From positions 1 to 64,000 of the forward strand of contig NZ_JADHDV010000020.1 in NCBI RefSeq assembly GCF_016820515.1: a stretch of 64,000 nt of DNA, written 5' to 3'. Positions within the stretch are counted from its first letter, which is position 1. Each line of letters starts with the position of its first letter. The notes under the pieces were generated by a model. That model worked only from the letters and a program-made list of their open reading frames with translations, had not been told where the DNA came from and made no database searches. A program made the translations under genes and the position numbers. Positions 14,021-25,423 of this stretch are shown piece after piece. Source of the stretch: Pseudoxanthomonas beigongshangi. GTDB taxonomy: Bacteria > Pseudomonadota > Gammaproteobacteria > Xanthomonadales > Xanthomonadaceae.

Positions 14021-16509
14021 GCACACGCCGGGAATTCATCCGCAACAGCGCCGTCGCCACCGCGGCGGCGGCGGCCGGCCTGCCGCTGGCCGGCGACGGC
14101 AGCAACCTGGTGACCGAGGGCGATCTGACCACGCTCAAGTGGGACAAGGCGCCGTGCCGCTACTGCGGCACCGGCTGCGGGGTCAACGTGGCGGTCAAGA
14201 ACGGCCGCGTGGTCGCCACCCACGGCGACGTGCACGCGGAGGTCAACCGCGGCATCAACTGCGTCAAGGGCTATTTCCTGTCCAAGATCCTGTACGGCAC
14301 GGATCGCCTGACCATGCCGCTGTTGCGCAAGAAGAACGGCGCCTACGCCAAGGACGGCGAGTTCGAGCAGGTCGGTTGGGACGAGGCCTTCGACGTGATG
14401 GCCGCGCAGTTCAAGCGGGTGCTGAAGGAGAAGGGCAGCGACGCCATCGGCATGTTCGGCTCCGGGCAGTGGACCATCTTCGAGGGTTACGCCGCCAACA
14501 AGCTGATGAAGGCCGGTTTCCGCAGCAACCACATCGATCCCAACGCCCGCCATTGCATGGCCTCGGCGGTGATGGGCTTCATGCGCACCTTCGGCATGGA
14601 CGAGCCGATGGGCTGCTATGACGACATCGAGGCGGCCGACGCGTTCGTGCTGTGGGGCTCGAACATGGCCGAGATGCATCCGATCCTGTGGACCCGGGTG
14701 ACCGATCGACGGCTCTCGCATCCGCACGTGAAGGTGGCGGTGATGTCGACCTTCGAGCACCGCAGCTTCGAACTGGCCGACATCCCGATCGTGTTCAAGC
14801 CGCAGACCGATCTGGTCATCCTGAACTACATCGCCAACCACATCATCCGCACCGGCAAGGTCAACCAGGACTTCGTCAACAAGCACACCACCTTCAAGCG
14901 CGGCAACGACGACATCGGCTACGGCCTGCGTCCGGACAATCCGCTGGAGCTGAAGGCGAAGAACGCCAAGGATCCCAACGGCGGCGAGCCCATCGATTTC
15001 GAGGCCTTCGCCCGTTTCGTCGCTCCGTACACGCTGGACAAGGCGGTGGAGATGACCGGGGTGGAGCGCGGCTGGCTGGAGAAACTGGCCGAGCTGTACG
15101 CGGATCCGAAGATCAAGGTCACCTCGTTCTGGACCATGGGCTTCAACCAGCACACCCGCGGCGTGTGGGCCAACAACATGGTCTACAACCTGCACCTGCT
15201 GACCGGCAAGATCGCCACCCCGGGCAACAGCCCGTTCTCGCTGACCGGCCAGCCCTCGGCCTGCGGCACCGCGCGCGAGGTCGGCACCTTCAGCCACCGC
15301 CTGCCGGCGGACATGGTGGTGACCAACCCCGAGCATCGCAAGCACGCCGAGGAAATCTGGAAGGTCCCGCACGGCACCATCAAGCCCAAACCGGGCTATC
15401 ACGCGGTGGAGCAGAACCGCGCCCTGAAGGACGGCAAGCTCAACGCCTACTGGGTGATGGTCAACAACAACATGCAGGCGGCGGCCAACCTGCGCGAGGA
15501 AACCTGGCCCGGTTACCGCAACCCGGACAACTTCATCGTCGTGTCCGACGCCTATCCCACCGTCACCGCGCAGGCCGCGGACCTGATCCTGCCGGCGGCG
15601 ATGTGGGTGGAGAAGGAGGGCGCGTACGGCAACGCCGAGCGGCGCACGCAGTTCTGGCACCAATTGGTCAAGGCACCGGGACAGGCGCGCTCGGACCTGT
15701 GGCAGTTGATGGAATTCTCCAAGCGCTTCACCACCGACGAATGCTGGTCGGCCGAGCTGCTGGCGGCCAATCCCCAGTTCAAGGGCAAGACCCTGTTCGA
15801 TGTGCTGTATCGCAACGGCAACGTCGATCGGTTCCCGGTCGGCGATATCGAAGCGGGCTACGCCAACGACGAGTCGGCGGCGTTCGGTTTCTACGTGCAG
15901 AAGGGCCTGTTCGAGGAATACGCCGCGTTCGGTCGCGGCCACGGCCACGATCTGGCGCCGTTCGACGCCTACCACAAGGCGCGCGGACTGCGCTGGCCGG
16001 TGGTCGACGGCAAGGAAACCCGCTGGCGCTATCGCGAAAGCGCGGATCCCTACGTCAAGGCCGGCACCGGCTTCCAGTTCTACGGCAATCCCGACGGCAG
16101 GGCGGTGATCTGGGCCTTGCCCTACGAACCGCCGGCCGAGTCGCCGGACGAGGATTACAACCTTTGGCTGGTCACCGGGCGCGTGCTGGAGCACTGGCAT
16201 TCCGGTTCGATGACCATGCGCGTGCCCGAGCTTTACCGCAGCTTCCCGGCCGCGGTGGTGTTCATGAATCCCGACGACGCGCGCGAGCGCGGGCTCAAGC
16301 GCGGCGACGAGGTGAAGGTGGTGTCGCGACGCGGCGAGATGCTGTCGCGGGTGGAAACGCGCGGCCGCAACCGGATGCCGCCCGGGGTCATCTTCGTGCC
16401 GTGGTTCGATGCCGGCCAGTTGATCAACAAGGTCACCCTGGACGCGACCGATCCGATTTCCAAGCAGACCGACTACAAGAAGTGCGCCGTCAAGGTGCTG
16501 GCCGTCTAG
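14017..16509 (+). CDS. napA: Periplasmic nitrate reductase catalytic subunit
   Basis: An 830-residue bis-MGD molybdoenzyme that reduces nitrate to nitrite in the periplasm. The Tat signal is [20 protein letters not shown] (residues 2-21). The 4Fe-4S ligands C47, C50, C54 and C82 follow, then the Mo-ligand cysteine C180 in [16 protein letters not shown]. Later motifs [30 protein letters not shown] and the C-terminal [15 protein letters not shown] are NapA-typical. The start at 14017 overlaps the napD stop and keeps the Tat signal; the frame is open for about 700 bases upstream, but that extension is the napF/napD shadow. Electrons come from NapC through NapB. Confidence 0.97.
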   Translation: MSTRREFIRNSAVATAAAAAGLPLAGDGSNLVTEGDLTTLKWDKAPCRYCGTGCGVNVAVKNGRVVATHGDVHAEVNRGINCVKGYFLSKILYGTDRLTMPLLRKKNGAYAKDGEFEQVGWDEAFDVMAAQFKRVLKEKGSDAIGMFGSGQWTIFEGYAANKLMKAGFRSNHIDPNARHCMASAVMGFMRTFGMDEPMGCYDDIEAADAFVLWGSNMAEMHPILWTRVTDRRLSHPHVKVAVMSTFEHRSFELADIPIVFKPQTDLVILNYIANHIIRTGKVNQDFVNKHTTFKRGNDDIGYGLRPDNPLELKAKNAKDPNGGEPIDFEAFARFVAPYTLDKAVEMTGVERGWLEKLAELYADPKIKVTSFWTMGFNQHTRGVWANNMVYNLHLLTGKIATPGNSPFSLTGQPSACGTAREVGTFSHRLPADMVVTNPEHRKHAEEIWKVPHGTIKPKPGYHAVEQNRALKDGKLNAYWVMVNNNMQAAANLREETWPGYRNPDNFIVVSDAYPTVTAQAADLILPAAMWVEKEGAYGNAERRTQFWHQLVKAPGQARSDLWQLMEFSKRFTTDECWSAELLAANPQFKGKTLFDVLYRNGNVDRFPVGDIEAGYANDESAAFGFYVQKGLFEEYAAFGRGHGHDLAPFDAYHKARGLRWPVVDGKETRWRYRESADPYVKAGTGFQFYGNPDGRAVIWALPYEPPAESPDEDYNLWLVTGRVLEHWHSGSMTMRVPELYRSFPAAVVFMNPDDARERGLKRGDEVKVVSRRGEMLSRVETRGRNRMPPGVIFVPWFDAGQLINKVTLDATDPISKQTDYKKCAVKVLAV

Positions 16510-16519
16510 GAGCTTCGCC

Positions 16520-17104
16520 ATGCGCAACAAGCCATTGCTGATCGCCGTGGGCCTGACGGTGGTGCTGGGGATACTGGTGTTCGTCGCCGGCTGGATGTTC
16601 GGCAGCCACCGCTCGCCGGAGACGGCGGCGCCGGCCGAAGCCGCCGGCGTCGCGCCTCCCGCGGTCGACGCGCCGCCGCCCGGTGCGCAGATCGACGCCA
16701 TCCGCCGCGGCGTGCCGATCGATCAGGAGGGCGCGCCACCGCCGATGGCGCGGGTCGAGAACACCGACATCAAGCGGGTACGCGCCTATCCGATGCAGCC
16801 GCCGACCATTCCGCACGCCATCGACGGCTACCAGGTCGACAAGAACAGCAACCGCTGCATGCTGTGCCATGCGCGCGCCAACGCCGCCACTTTCCAGGCG
16901 CCGCCGGTCAGCGTGACCCACTACATGGACCGGGACGATCAGTTCCTGGCCACGATTTCGCCGCGCCGCTACTTCTGCAACCAGTGCCACGTGGTGCAGA
17001 CCGATGCCAAGCCGCTGGTGGCGAACAACTTCCAGGACATCGACAGCGTCATCGCGACCACGCCGGCCGCGCCGACGACGCCGGCCAAGCAGGGGAGCGA
17101 GTGA
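16520..17104 (+). CDS. napB: NapB dihaem cytochrome c subunit
   Basis: A 194-residue periplasmic electron-transfer subunit of NapA. An uncleaved-looking or signal-anchor helix (residues 5-27) is followed by a Pro/Ala-rich linker (35-65) and two haem c sites: CMLCH near residue 113 and CNQCH near 154, with distal histidines such as THYMDRDD. E. coli NapB is about 149 residues; the extra length here is the N-terminal linker. It begins ten bases after napA, and napC follows three bases after its stop. Confidence 0.94.
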   Translation: MRNKPLLIAVGLTVVLGILVFVAGWMFGSHRSPETAAPAEAAGVAPPAVDAPPPGAQIDAIRRGVPIDQEGAPPPMARVENTDIKRVRAYPMQPPTIPHAIDGYQVDKNSNRCMLCHARANAATFQAPPVSVTHYMDRDDQFLATISPRRYFCNQCHVVQTDAKPLVANNFQDIDSVIATTPAAPTTPAKQGSE

Positions 17105-17107
17105 GCC

Positions 17108-17707
17108 ATGTGGGAACGGATCAAGCAACGCGTGCTGCCCATCTGGCGCACCCTGCGCTCACCCAGCCGGCACTACAGCCTGGGGTTCCTGACGGTGGCC
17201 GGTTTCGTGGTCGGGGTGGTGTTCTGGGGCGGCTTCAACACCGCGCTGGAAGCGACCAACACAGAGACCTTCTGCACCGGCTGCCATGAAATGCGCGACA
17301 ACGTCTTCCAGGAACTGAAGACGACCATCCACTACACCAATCGTTCCGGCGTGCGCGCGACCTGCCCGGACTGCCACGTGCCGCACAACTGGACCAACAA
17401 GATCGCCCGCAAGATGCAGGCGTCCAAGGAAGTCTGGGGCAAGGTGTTCGGCACGATTGATACCCGCGAGAAGTTCCTCGATCACCGGCTGGAACTGGCG
17501 ATGCACGAGTGGGAGCGCTTGAAGGCCAACGACTCGCTGGAGTGTCGCAACTGCCACGACTATTCGTCGATGGATCTGACCCGGCAGGGATCGCGCGCGG
17601 CCCAGACCCACAAGCTGTGGCTGGGCACCCAGAAGAAGACCTGCATCGATTGCCACAAAGGCGTGGCCCACCACCTGCCGGACATGACCGGAGTGCCGCA
17701 GGGCTGA
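17108..17707 (+). CDS. napC: NapC tetrahaem quinol dehydrogenase
   Basis: A 199-residue NapC/NirT-family protein that oxidises quinol at the membrane and passes electrons to NapAB. One N-terminal membrane anchor (residues 24-45) precedes four haem c motifs: CTGCH, CPDCH, CRNCH and CIDCH. The family sequence [18 protein letters not shown] is present. It is the last nap gene; napG and napH are absent, so this is the napEFDABC arrangement. A proline/GC-rich stretch without a clear terminator separates it from the convergent small gene at 17798. Confidence 0.96.
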   Translation: MWERIKQRVLPIWRTLRSPSRHYSLGFLTVAGFVVGVVFWGGFNTALEATNTETFCTGCHEMRDNVFQELKTTIHYTNRSGVRATCPDCHVPHNWTNKIARKMQASKEVWGKVFGTIDTREKFLDHRLELAMHEWERLKANDSLECRNCHDYSSMDLTRQGSRAAQTHKLWLGTQKKTCIDCHKGVAHHLPDMTGVPQG

Positions 17708-17797
17708 ACTCCCCAGCCGCTGCGGCTTCCCCAAAAACGAATCCGGCCACGCCCGGCAGATACGAAGGCCGGTGGCCGGCGCCATGCGTTCCGGCGG

Positions 17798-17947
17798 CTA
17801 CTTGCCGCCGCGGCGACGCTCCTCCTCGCGCATCTTCTTGCGCAGGAACAGGCTGACCCAGATGCCGATGCCGAACATCACCAGGCTGCCGCCGATGGCG
17901 AGCCAGCCAACCGGCTCCAGCAGGATTTCGCGAAGGATTGGATGCAT
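17798..17947 (-). CDS. 49-residue membrane protein under FNR control (DUF3149-like)
   Basis: The small frame encodes MHPILREILLEPVGWLAIGG, then one membrane helix (about 13-35) and a very basic/acidic tail ending FLRKKMREEERRRGGK. The layout (short N-terminus, one helix, RKKMREE tail) resembles DUF3149 proteins, an unstudied family. An FNR box at 18005-18018 with a -10 TAACCT at 17983-17978 predicts transcription from about 17970, a 23-base leader. It converges with napC. A role in anaerobic respiration is inferred from that promoter alone. Confidence 0.65.
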   Translation of the reverse strand: MHPILREILLEPVGWLAIGGSLVMFGIGIWVSLFLRKKMREEERRRGGK

Positions 17948-17969
17948 GTGCGGCGGTTCCCCGGATGGA

Positions 17970-18018
17970 CTGCGGGCAGGTTAGCGCGCTGGCGGTTGGC
18001 GGCATTGACCTGAATCAA
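17970..18018 (-). promoter_or_regulatory. FNR promoter of the 49-residue membrane protein gene
   Basis: The FNR box TTGACCTGAATCAA at 18005-18018 is identical in sequence to that of hemN. The minus-strand -10 TAACCT is at class II spacing. The box is also 86 bases before the rightward gene at 18105, so shared control of the divergent pair is possible. Confidence 0.75.
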
Positions 18019-18104
18019 TGGCGGTTCGCGGGGGCGGGGCGCGAAGAGCGCGTGCAGGGATTCAACGGGCCGATATGCGATAAGGGGGCCGGAGGGTCGC
18101 ATCC

Positions 18105-18347
18105 ATGAGCGGAATCTATTCTTTGCTGATTTCCCCCGAGCACGCCGAACTGGTGCAGGGCGATGTCGGTGCGGATCTGGGGCAGGGATTCCGCCTGGTC
18201 CACGAACAGTCGCAGAAGCGTACCGGGGCGCGTTGGTACTTCTACGCCGAGCGCTCGTTGAGCAAGCCCGAGGCGCTGCGCCGCGCCCAGCAGTGGTACG
18301 ACTCCAGCGGCCACCCCGACTGGCCGGGATTGGCCGAACGCGCCTGA
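18105..18347 (+). CDS. 80-residue hypothetical protein
   Basis: A soluble, aromatic-rich small protein with no signal peptide. Visible features are LVQGDVGADLGQGFRLVHEQ and GARWYFYAERSLSKPEALRRAQQWY, which suggest a compact alpha/beta fold. GGAGGG lies 11 bases before the ATG. It starts downstream of an FNR box that it may share with the divergent small membrane gene. No family is recognised and no function is proposed. Confidence 0.6.
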   Translation: MSGIYSLLISPEHAELVQGDVGADLGQGFRLVHEQSQKRTGARWYFYAERSLSKPEALRRAQQWYDSSGHPDWPGLAERA

Positions 18348-18425
18348 ACCCATCGTCCAGCGTCCTCGACATGGCCTTCACCGGACTTGTCACAGCTTGA
18401 CCGGGATCATCCAGGGACCGGTCCC

Positions 18426-21227
<2,802 letters not shown>

Positions 21228-21311
21228 GCGCGCCGCCCCGCCATCGCGGCGGCTTTCACTTGGCGTGATCATCGCGCCCTGACAATGGAATTCCCGATCA
21301 GGAATCCGGTC

Positions 21312-22997
21312 ATGGAATCGCACGCCCATCACGCCGAACCGCCACAGGGAGCGGGCAGGCGGCGCGGACAGATCCTGCGCTTCCTGTTCCGCTACCGGAA
21401 CTCGGGCCTGTTTTCCGGGCTGGATACCAGCCTGGAGGATGCCGCGCTGCAGGTACCGGAAGGCACGCCCCAGGAGCTGGCCCAGGACTTGGAGGCGCTC
21501 GGCCCGGCGTTCGTGAAGATCGGGCAGATGCTCTCGACCCGGCCGGACATCGTGCCGCCGGCCTTCGCCAGTTCCTTCGAACGCATGCAGGAACGGGTGG
21601 AACCGGTGTCGTTCGAGGCCGTCCGCGAAGTGGTGGAAACCGAACTCGGCGTGCGCGTGAGCCATGCCTTCTCCGGGTTCGAACCGGAACCGCTGGGCTC
21701 GGCGTCGCTGGCTCAGGTGCATCGCGCCTGGTTGCGCGACGGCACGGCGGTGGCGGTCAAGGTGCAGAAGCCCGGCATCGCCCAGCAACTGCTCGGGGAT
21801 CTGGAACTGCTGCGCGGCTTCGCCCGCAATGCCGATCGCTTCACCGAAATGGGGCGGCGGGTGCGCTTCGCCGACTGGCTGGAGGAATTCAGCCGTACCC
21901 TGTTGGCCGAGCTGGACTACCAGGCCGAGGCCGAGAACCTGCTGCGGTTCCGCCTGCACCTGGCGCCGTTTCCGGAACTATGGGTACCGGCACCCGTCGC
22001 CGATCTCAGCCGGCGCCGGGTACTGACCATGGAGCTGGCCGAGGGCATCCGGGTGGATCAGATTCCGGGCGTGCGCCGGACCGAGCAGCCGATGGATCTG
22101 CTGGCATCGGCGCTGCTGCGCGGCTATCTGGACCAGATCTTCGTGCATGGCGAAATCCATGCCGATCCGCATCCGGGCAACCTGCGGGTGACCCGTGACG
22201 GCCGGCTCGCGGTGTTCGATCTGGGCATGGTGGTGAACGTGCCGCCCAAGCGACGCGACTGCCTGCTCAAACTGCTGTTCGCCGCGGTCGACGGACGCGG
22301 TGAACAGGCCGCCGACGAGGCCATCGCCATGGGCACCCGGCTGGAGGATTACGACGAGGAGCGTTTCGTGCGCGAGGTCGGGCACCTGGTCAGTCACTAC
22401 AACGCGCATTCGGCCTCGGCCTCGGCCGGCAGGGTCGTGCTGGAACTGGTACGGGTCGCCACCACCAGCGGGTTGCGTACGCCGCCGGAACTGAGCCTGC
22501 TGGGCAAGGCGCTGTTGAACCTGGATGCGGTCTGCCGCCAGTTGGCACCGAAGATGGATCCGAAAGCGGTCGTCGAACGACACCTGCAGCATGTGATGCG
22601 CGCGCGCCTGCGGCAATCGTTCTCCTCGTCCAACGTCGCCAGCGAACTGATCGAGATCCAGACCCTGCTGCGGGAAGGTCCGCGCAAGCTGTCCGACGCG
22701 CTGTCGCTGGTGGCGGAAAACAAGCTGCAACTGCGGGTGGCCGGGCTGGAGGAATCGCGGCTGATGGAAAACCTGCAGAAGATCGCCAACCGGATTGCCG
22801 CCGGGCTGGTGACCGCCGCGCTGATCGTCGCGTCCTCGCTGATGATGCGGGTGGAAACCCGCAGCACCCTGTGGGGCTATCCAACCGTCGCGCTGCTGCT
22901 GTTCCTGCTGGGCGCCGGCCTGGGCGTGGGCATCGTGATCAGCGCCCTGCGGCGCGATCGGACCGCGCGCTCGCGCGAGGAGCGGGCACCGCGCTGA
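21312..22997 (+). CDS. ABC1/UbiB-family atypical kinase or ATPase
   Basis: A 561-residue protein of the ABC1/AarF/UbiB family, which supports ubiquinone or lipid metabolism through an atypical protein-kinase-like ATPase. It shows the KxGQ motif in FVKIGQMLSTRPDIVP near residue 66, the Ala-rich loop GSASLAQVHRA, the lysine of VAVKVQKPG, HGEIHADPHPGNL near 281 and the metal-binding VFDLGMV. Two C-terminal membrane helices (about 495-512 and 520-545) are typical. The ATG at 21312 has AGGA at good spacing; an ATG at 21285 is possible. It is probably not UbiB itself, since no ubiE or ubiJ is adjacent. Confidence 0.88.
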   Translation: MESHAHHAEPPQGAGRRRGQILRFLFRYRNSGLFSGLDTSLEDAALQVPEGTPQELAQDLEALGPAFVKIGQMLSTRPDIVPPAFASSFERMQERVEPVSFEAVREVVETELGVRVSHAFSGFEPEPLGSASLAQVHRAWLRDGTAVAVKVQKPGIAQQLLGDLELLRGFARNADRFTEMGRRVRFADWLEEFSRTLLAELDYQAEAENLLRFRLHLAPFPELWVPAPVADLSRRRVLTMELAEGIRVDQIPGVRRTEQPMDLLASALLRGYLDQIFVHGEIHADPHPGNLRVTRDGRLAVFDLGMVVNVPPKRRDCLLKLLFAAVDGRGEQAADEAIAMGTRLEDYDEERFVREVGHLVSHYNAHSASASAGRVVLELVRVATTSGLRTPPELSLLGKALLNLDAVCRQLAPKMDPKAVVERHLQHVMRARLRQSFSSSNVASELIEIQTLLREGPRKLSDALSLVAENKLQLRVAGLEESRLMENLQKIANRIAAGLVTAALIVASSLMMRVETRSTLWGYPTVALLLFLLGAGLGVGIVISALRRDRTARSREERAPR

Positions 22998-23005
22998 GCC
23001 AGGCC

Positions 23006-23572
23006 ATGAGCGCGTTCCTCTACCTGTTTCCCTGCGCCGGCGAGGATCTGGCCAAGCTCGGCATCTCGCGGGATCCGCTGGGCCGCATCCGCGGCCTGGC
23101 GCCGCGCTGGTTCGAATTCTTCGACCTCGACCACGCCCTGCTGTTGCAGGCCGACGCATTGGCCGAGGCGCAGGCGTGGGAAACCGCGCTGAAACGCTCG
23201 CTGCGTGACTACAACGCGCCCGCGCCGCTGTTGTCGGTGGCTGCCGCGGGTGGTCATACCGAGTGGTTCCGGGGCGCCCAGCGGGACATCCGCACCCACA
23301 TGGACGCGATGGCGGAGCAAGGTTTCCACCTGCATCCGGCGCGGCCATGGCTGCGCGACGCATTGCTTCGCGGCAGCGATGACCCCTATGGCCGGGCCGA
23401 GGCGATCTGGCAGGCGATGCTCGACGCGGGCGTCGAACCGGAATCCTCCGCGCGTCATCCGTTCGCGCAGGCGTTGCGGGACCTATGCGACGAACAGATC
23501 GCACTGGACCTGGCGCTCGACGCGCGCGTCCCGTCGGCGATCGCGGCGTGGCATCGCCGGCATCGCGCCTGA
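23006..23572 (+). CDS. Hypothetical protein with GIY-YIG/T5orf172-like N-terminus
   Basis: A 188-residue soluble protein. The N-terminus FLYLFPCAGEDLAKLGISRD, then R..R, resembles the T5orf172 form of the GIY-YIG fold, but the catalytic tyrosine pair is poorly kept. The C-terminal half is helical and acidic with no motif I can name. It begins eight bases after the ABC1 gene stop, so it is probably co-transcribed. Nuclease activity should not be assumed. Confidence 0.6.
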   Translation: MSAFLYLFPCAGEDLAKLGISRDPLGRIRGLAPRWFEFFDLDHALLLQADALAEAQAWETALKRSLRDYNAPAPLLSVAAAGGHTEWFRGAQRDIRTHMDAMAEQGFHLHPARPWLRDALLRGSDDPYGRAEAIWQAMLDAGVEPESSARHPFAQALRDLCDEQIALDLALDARVPSAIAAWHRRHRA

Positions 23573-23576
23573 GCGG

Positions 23577-23852
<276 letters not shown>

Positions 23853-24053
23853 TCAGCGGCGGTTGCGATCGCCGGTGCCGAGCGGATCCGGATAGTCGCG
23901 CTCCGGATTGCGCCGGCCGGTTCCGCGTGGCACATCCGGCTGGTCGTGTTCCTTCCAGCGTGCCTTGTCGTTGCGAAGGCGATCGGCGGTATGCGCCTTT
24001 TGCTCGTCGCTGTCCGGGTTGTTGCGGGATGGGGCCTCGGGTTTGCTCTTCAT
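23853..24053 (-). CDS. Small hydrophilic protein, possibly disordered
   Basis: A 66-residue protein, almost all charged or polar, with no hydrophobic core: KPEAPSRNNPDSDEQKAHTA at the start and Arg/Asp/Pro-rich to the end. The ribosome site GAGGAG is well placed. No family is known to me. Its make-up resembles stress-related hydrophilins, and its neighbours (KGG, BON and ETFPASDP proteins) are of the same general kind; that link is inference. Confidence 0.65.
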   Translation of the reverse strand: MKSKPEAPSRNNPDSDEQKAHTADRLRNDKARWKEHDQPDVPRGTGRRNPERDYPDPLGTGDRNRR

Positions 24054-24098
24054 GGCATGCGCTCCTCGTTGTCGGGGCAGGGATGCAGGGGAGGGTAA

Positions 24099-24758
24099 CT
24101 AGGGAGGGAACGTCGCGCCGGCCACGCGCGCGGCAACCTGGCGAAGATCACGGCGCAGTTCGCGCAACGCCTGGTCACGCGCTTGGCCCTGCATGCGCAG
24201 GATGGCGGACGGATGCCAACTGGCGATGGCCTCGGTGCGTTCATCCAATGCACGCCAGCGACCGCGCTCGCGGGTCAGCCGGAACGCATTGCCGAACAGT
24301 GTCTGCGCGGCCATCGCGCCCAGCGCCACCACCCAGCGCGGCCGCAGCCGCAGCAGTTCGGCGGCCAGCCACGGCCGGCACGCGGCCTGTTCGCCGGCAC
24401 TTGCGCGCTGGTGCAGGCGCACCTTGCCGCGCTGGCGGAACTTGAAGTGCTTGACGGTGTTGGTCAGGTACACCTCCTCCACCGCAAGTCCGCTTTGTTC
24501 CAGCAGTTCGCGCAGCAGGCGCCCGGCCGGTCCCACGAACGGCTCGCCCTGGCGATCCTCCTGATCGCCAGGCTGTTCGCCGATGAACATCACCGCCGCG
24601 CGTGCCGGACCGCGGCCGAAGACGGTCTGGGTGGCCTCGCGCCAGAGCGGACATGCCCTGCAGTCCGCCGCGCGCAGCCGCAACTGCCGTAGCGAACCGG
24701 CGGGAACGGTCTCGACCGGTTTGGCCAGCGGTACCTGCGTGGGCGGTACGCGCGGCAT
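24099..24758 (-). CDS. UdgX-type uracil-DNA glycosylase
   Basis: A 219-residue enzyme of the UDG superfamily with an Fe-S cluster. Cysteines in DCRACPLW near residue 33 begin the cluster set. Motif GEQPGDQEDRQGEPFVGPAG (about 60-79) is the UdgX form of motif A. The insert KHFKFRQRGKVRLHQ carries the histidine that in UdgX becomes covalently bound to DNA after uracil removal, and SWHPSAILR is motif B. UdgX is known to trap uracil-containing single-stranded DNA. The ATG at 24758 fits. It follows a hypothetical gene by 30 bases on the same strand. Confidence 0.85.
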   Translation of the reverse strand: MPRVPPTQVPLAKPVETVPAGSLRQLRLRAADCRACPLWREATQTVFGRGPARAAVMFIGEQPGDQEDRQGEPFVGPAGRLLRELLEQSGLAVEEVYLTNTVKHFKFRQRGKVRLHQRASAGEQAACRPWLAAELLRLRPRWVVALGAMAAQTLFGNAFRLTRERGRWRALDERTEAIASWHPSAILRMQGQARDQALRELRRDLRQVAARVAGATFPP

Positions 24759-24788
24759 CGCGCTCAGGCGTCGGGGCGCGCGCGCGAA

Positions 24789-25166
24789 TCAGGCATCGGC
24801 CAGTTCCTGGATCGAGGGCCTGCGCGGCGCGACGGTCGTGCTCGCCGGGATCGGCAGGGGCATCGGCGCGACCGCGACGGCATGCCGGCGCTCGCCGGCC
24901 GCGAGCACACGCAGGCGTGCGATGCGGCTGCGGGCCCAGCGCGCGGCCCAGCGCATGCCCGCCGCCACCGAACGCACGGCGACATTGGCCTGCGGGTTGA
25001 GCGGGTCGTGCAGTTGCACGCTCACCAGCCAGCCGTCGCGGCAGGGATGGATTTCCAGCACCCTGCGACCCTCGAGCATGAGTCTTGCCCCGGCCCATGT
25101 GTCGTCGGCGGTCGCTTCCACCCAGGTGAAGTCGGCGGGAAGCTTCATCGGCACGGCTTTGGTCAT
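24789..25166 (-). CDS. Hypothetical protein
   Basis: A 125-residue soluble protein. The first half looks folded (FTWVEATADDTWAGARLML and EIHPCRDGWLVSVQLHDPL suggest a small beta sheet); the second half is a basic helix followed by a Pro/Ala-rich tail. The ATG at 25166 has AGG nine bases upstream and is preferred to one at 25175. It is the first gene of the leftward set that includes udgX. No family or function is assigned. Confidence 0.6.
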   Translation of the reverse strand: MTKAVPMKLPADFTWVEATADDTWAGARLMLEGRRVLEIHPCRDGWLVSVQLHDPLNPQANVAVRSVAAGMRWAARWARSRIARLRVLAAGERRHAVAVAPMPLPIPASTTVAPRRPSIQELADA

Positions 25167-25243
25167 GGGATGCATCCTGATCTGTGGGGGATGCGGTTAC
25201 TTAGCAGATTGCATGCCACTCGAAAATGACTGGAAACGGCAAC

Positions 25244-25265
25244 GCGAATGCACATGCGCATTCGC
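25244..25265. promoter_or_regulatory. Inverted repeat, possible operator
   Basis: GCGAATGC-acatgc-GCATTCGC is a perfect 8-base inverted repeat in the 257-base gap between two divergent genes. It could bind a dimeric regulator of either gene. There is no U-tract, so it is not a terminator. The rest of 25167-25423 shows nothing else clear. Confidence 0.4.
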
Positions 25266-25423
25266 ATGGAGGCACTGGTTTCCGGACGCGCGAAAAAATT
25301 TCACTTCAAGTGCAGAGCACGTGAAGAGGGTGCGTTTGCATTGCGCTCACAGCACCGGTTCTAGCGTACTTGTTCAGTTGCAAAGCCAAAATCGTTCCTG
25401 TTTTTCCGTAACCGGGAGTGAAC

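Noticed and set aside
13936-16701. A 921-residue open frame on the minus strand opposite napA and napB
   Set aside because: It is antisense to genes with complete family motifs, has His/Arg/Gln-rich composition typical of GC-rich shadow frames, and has no domain.
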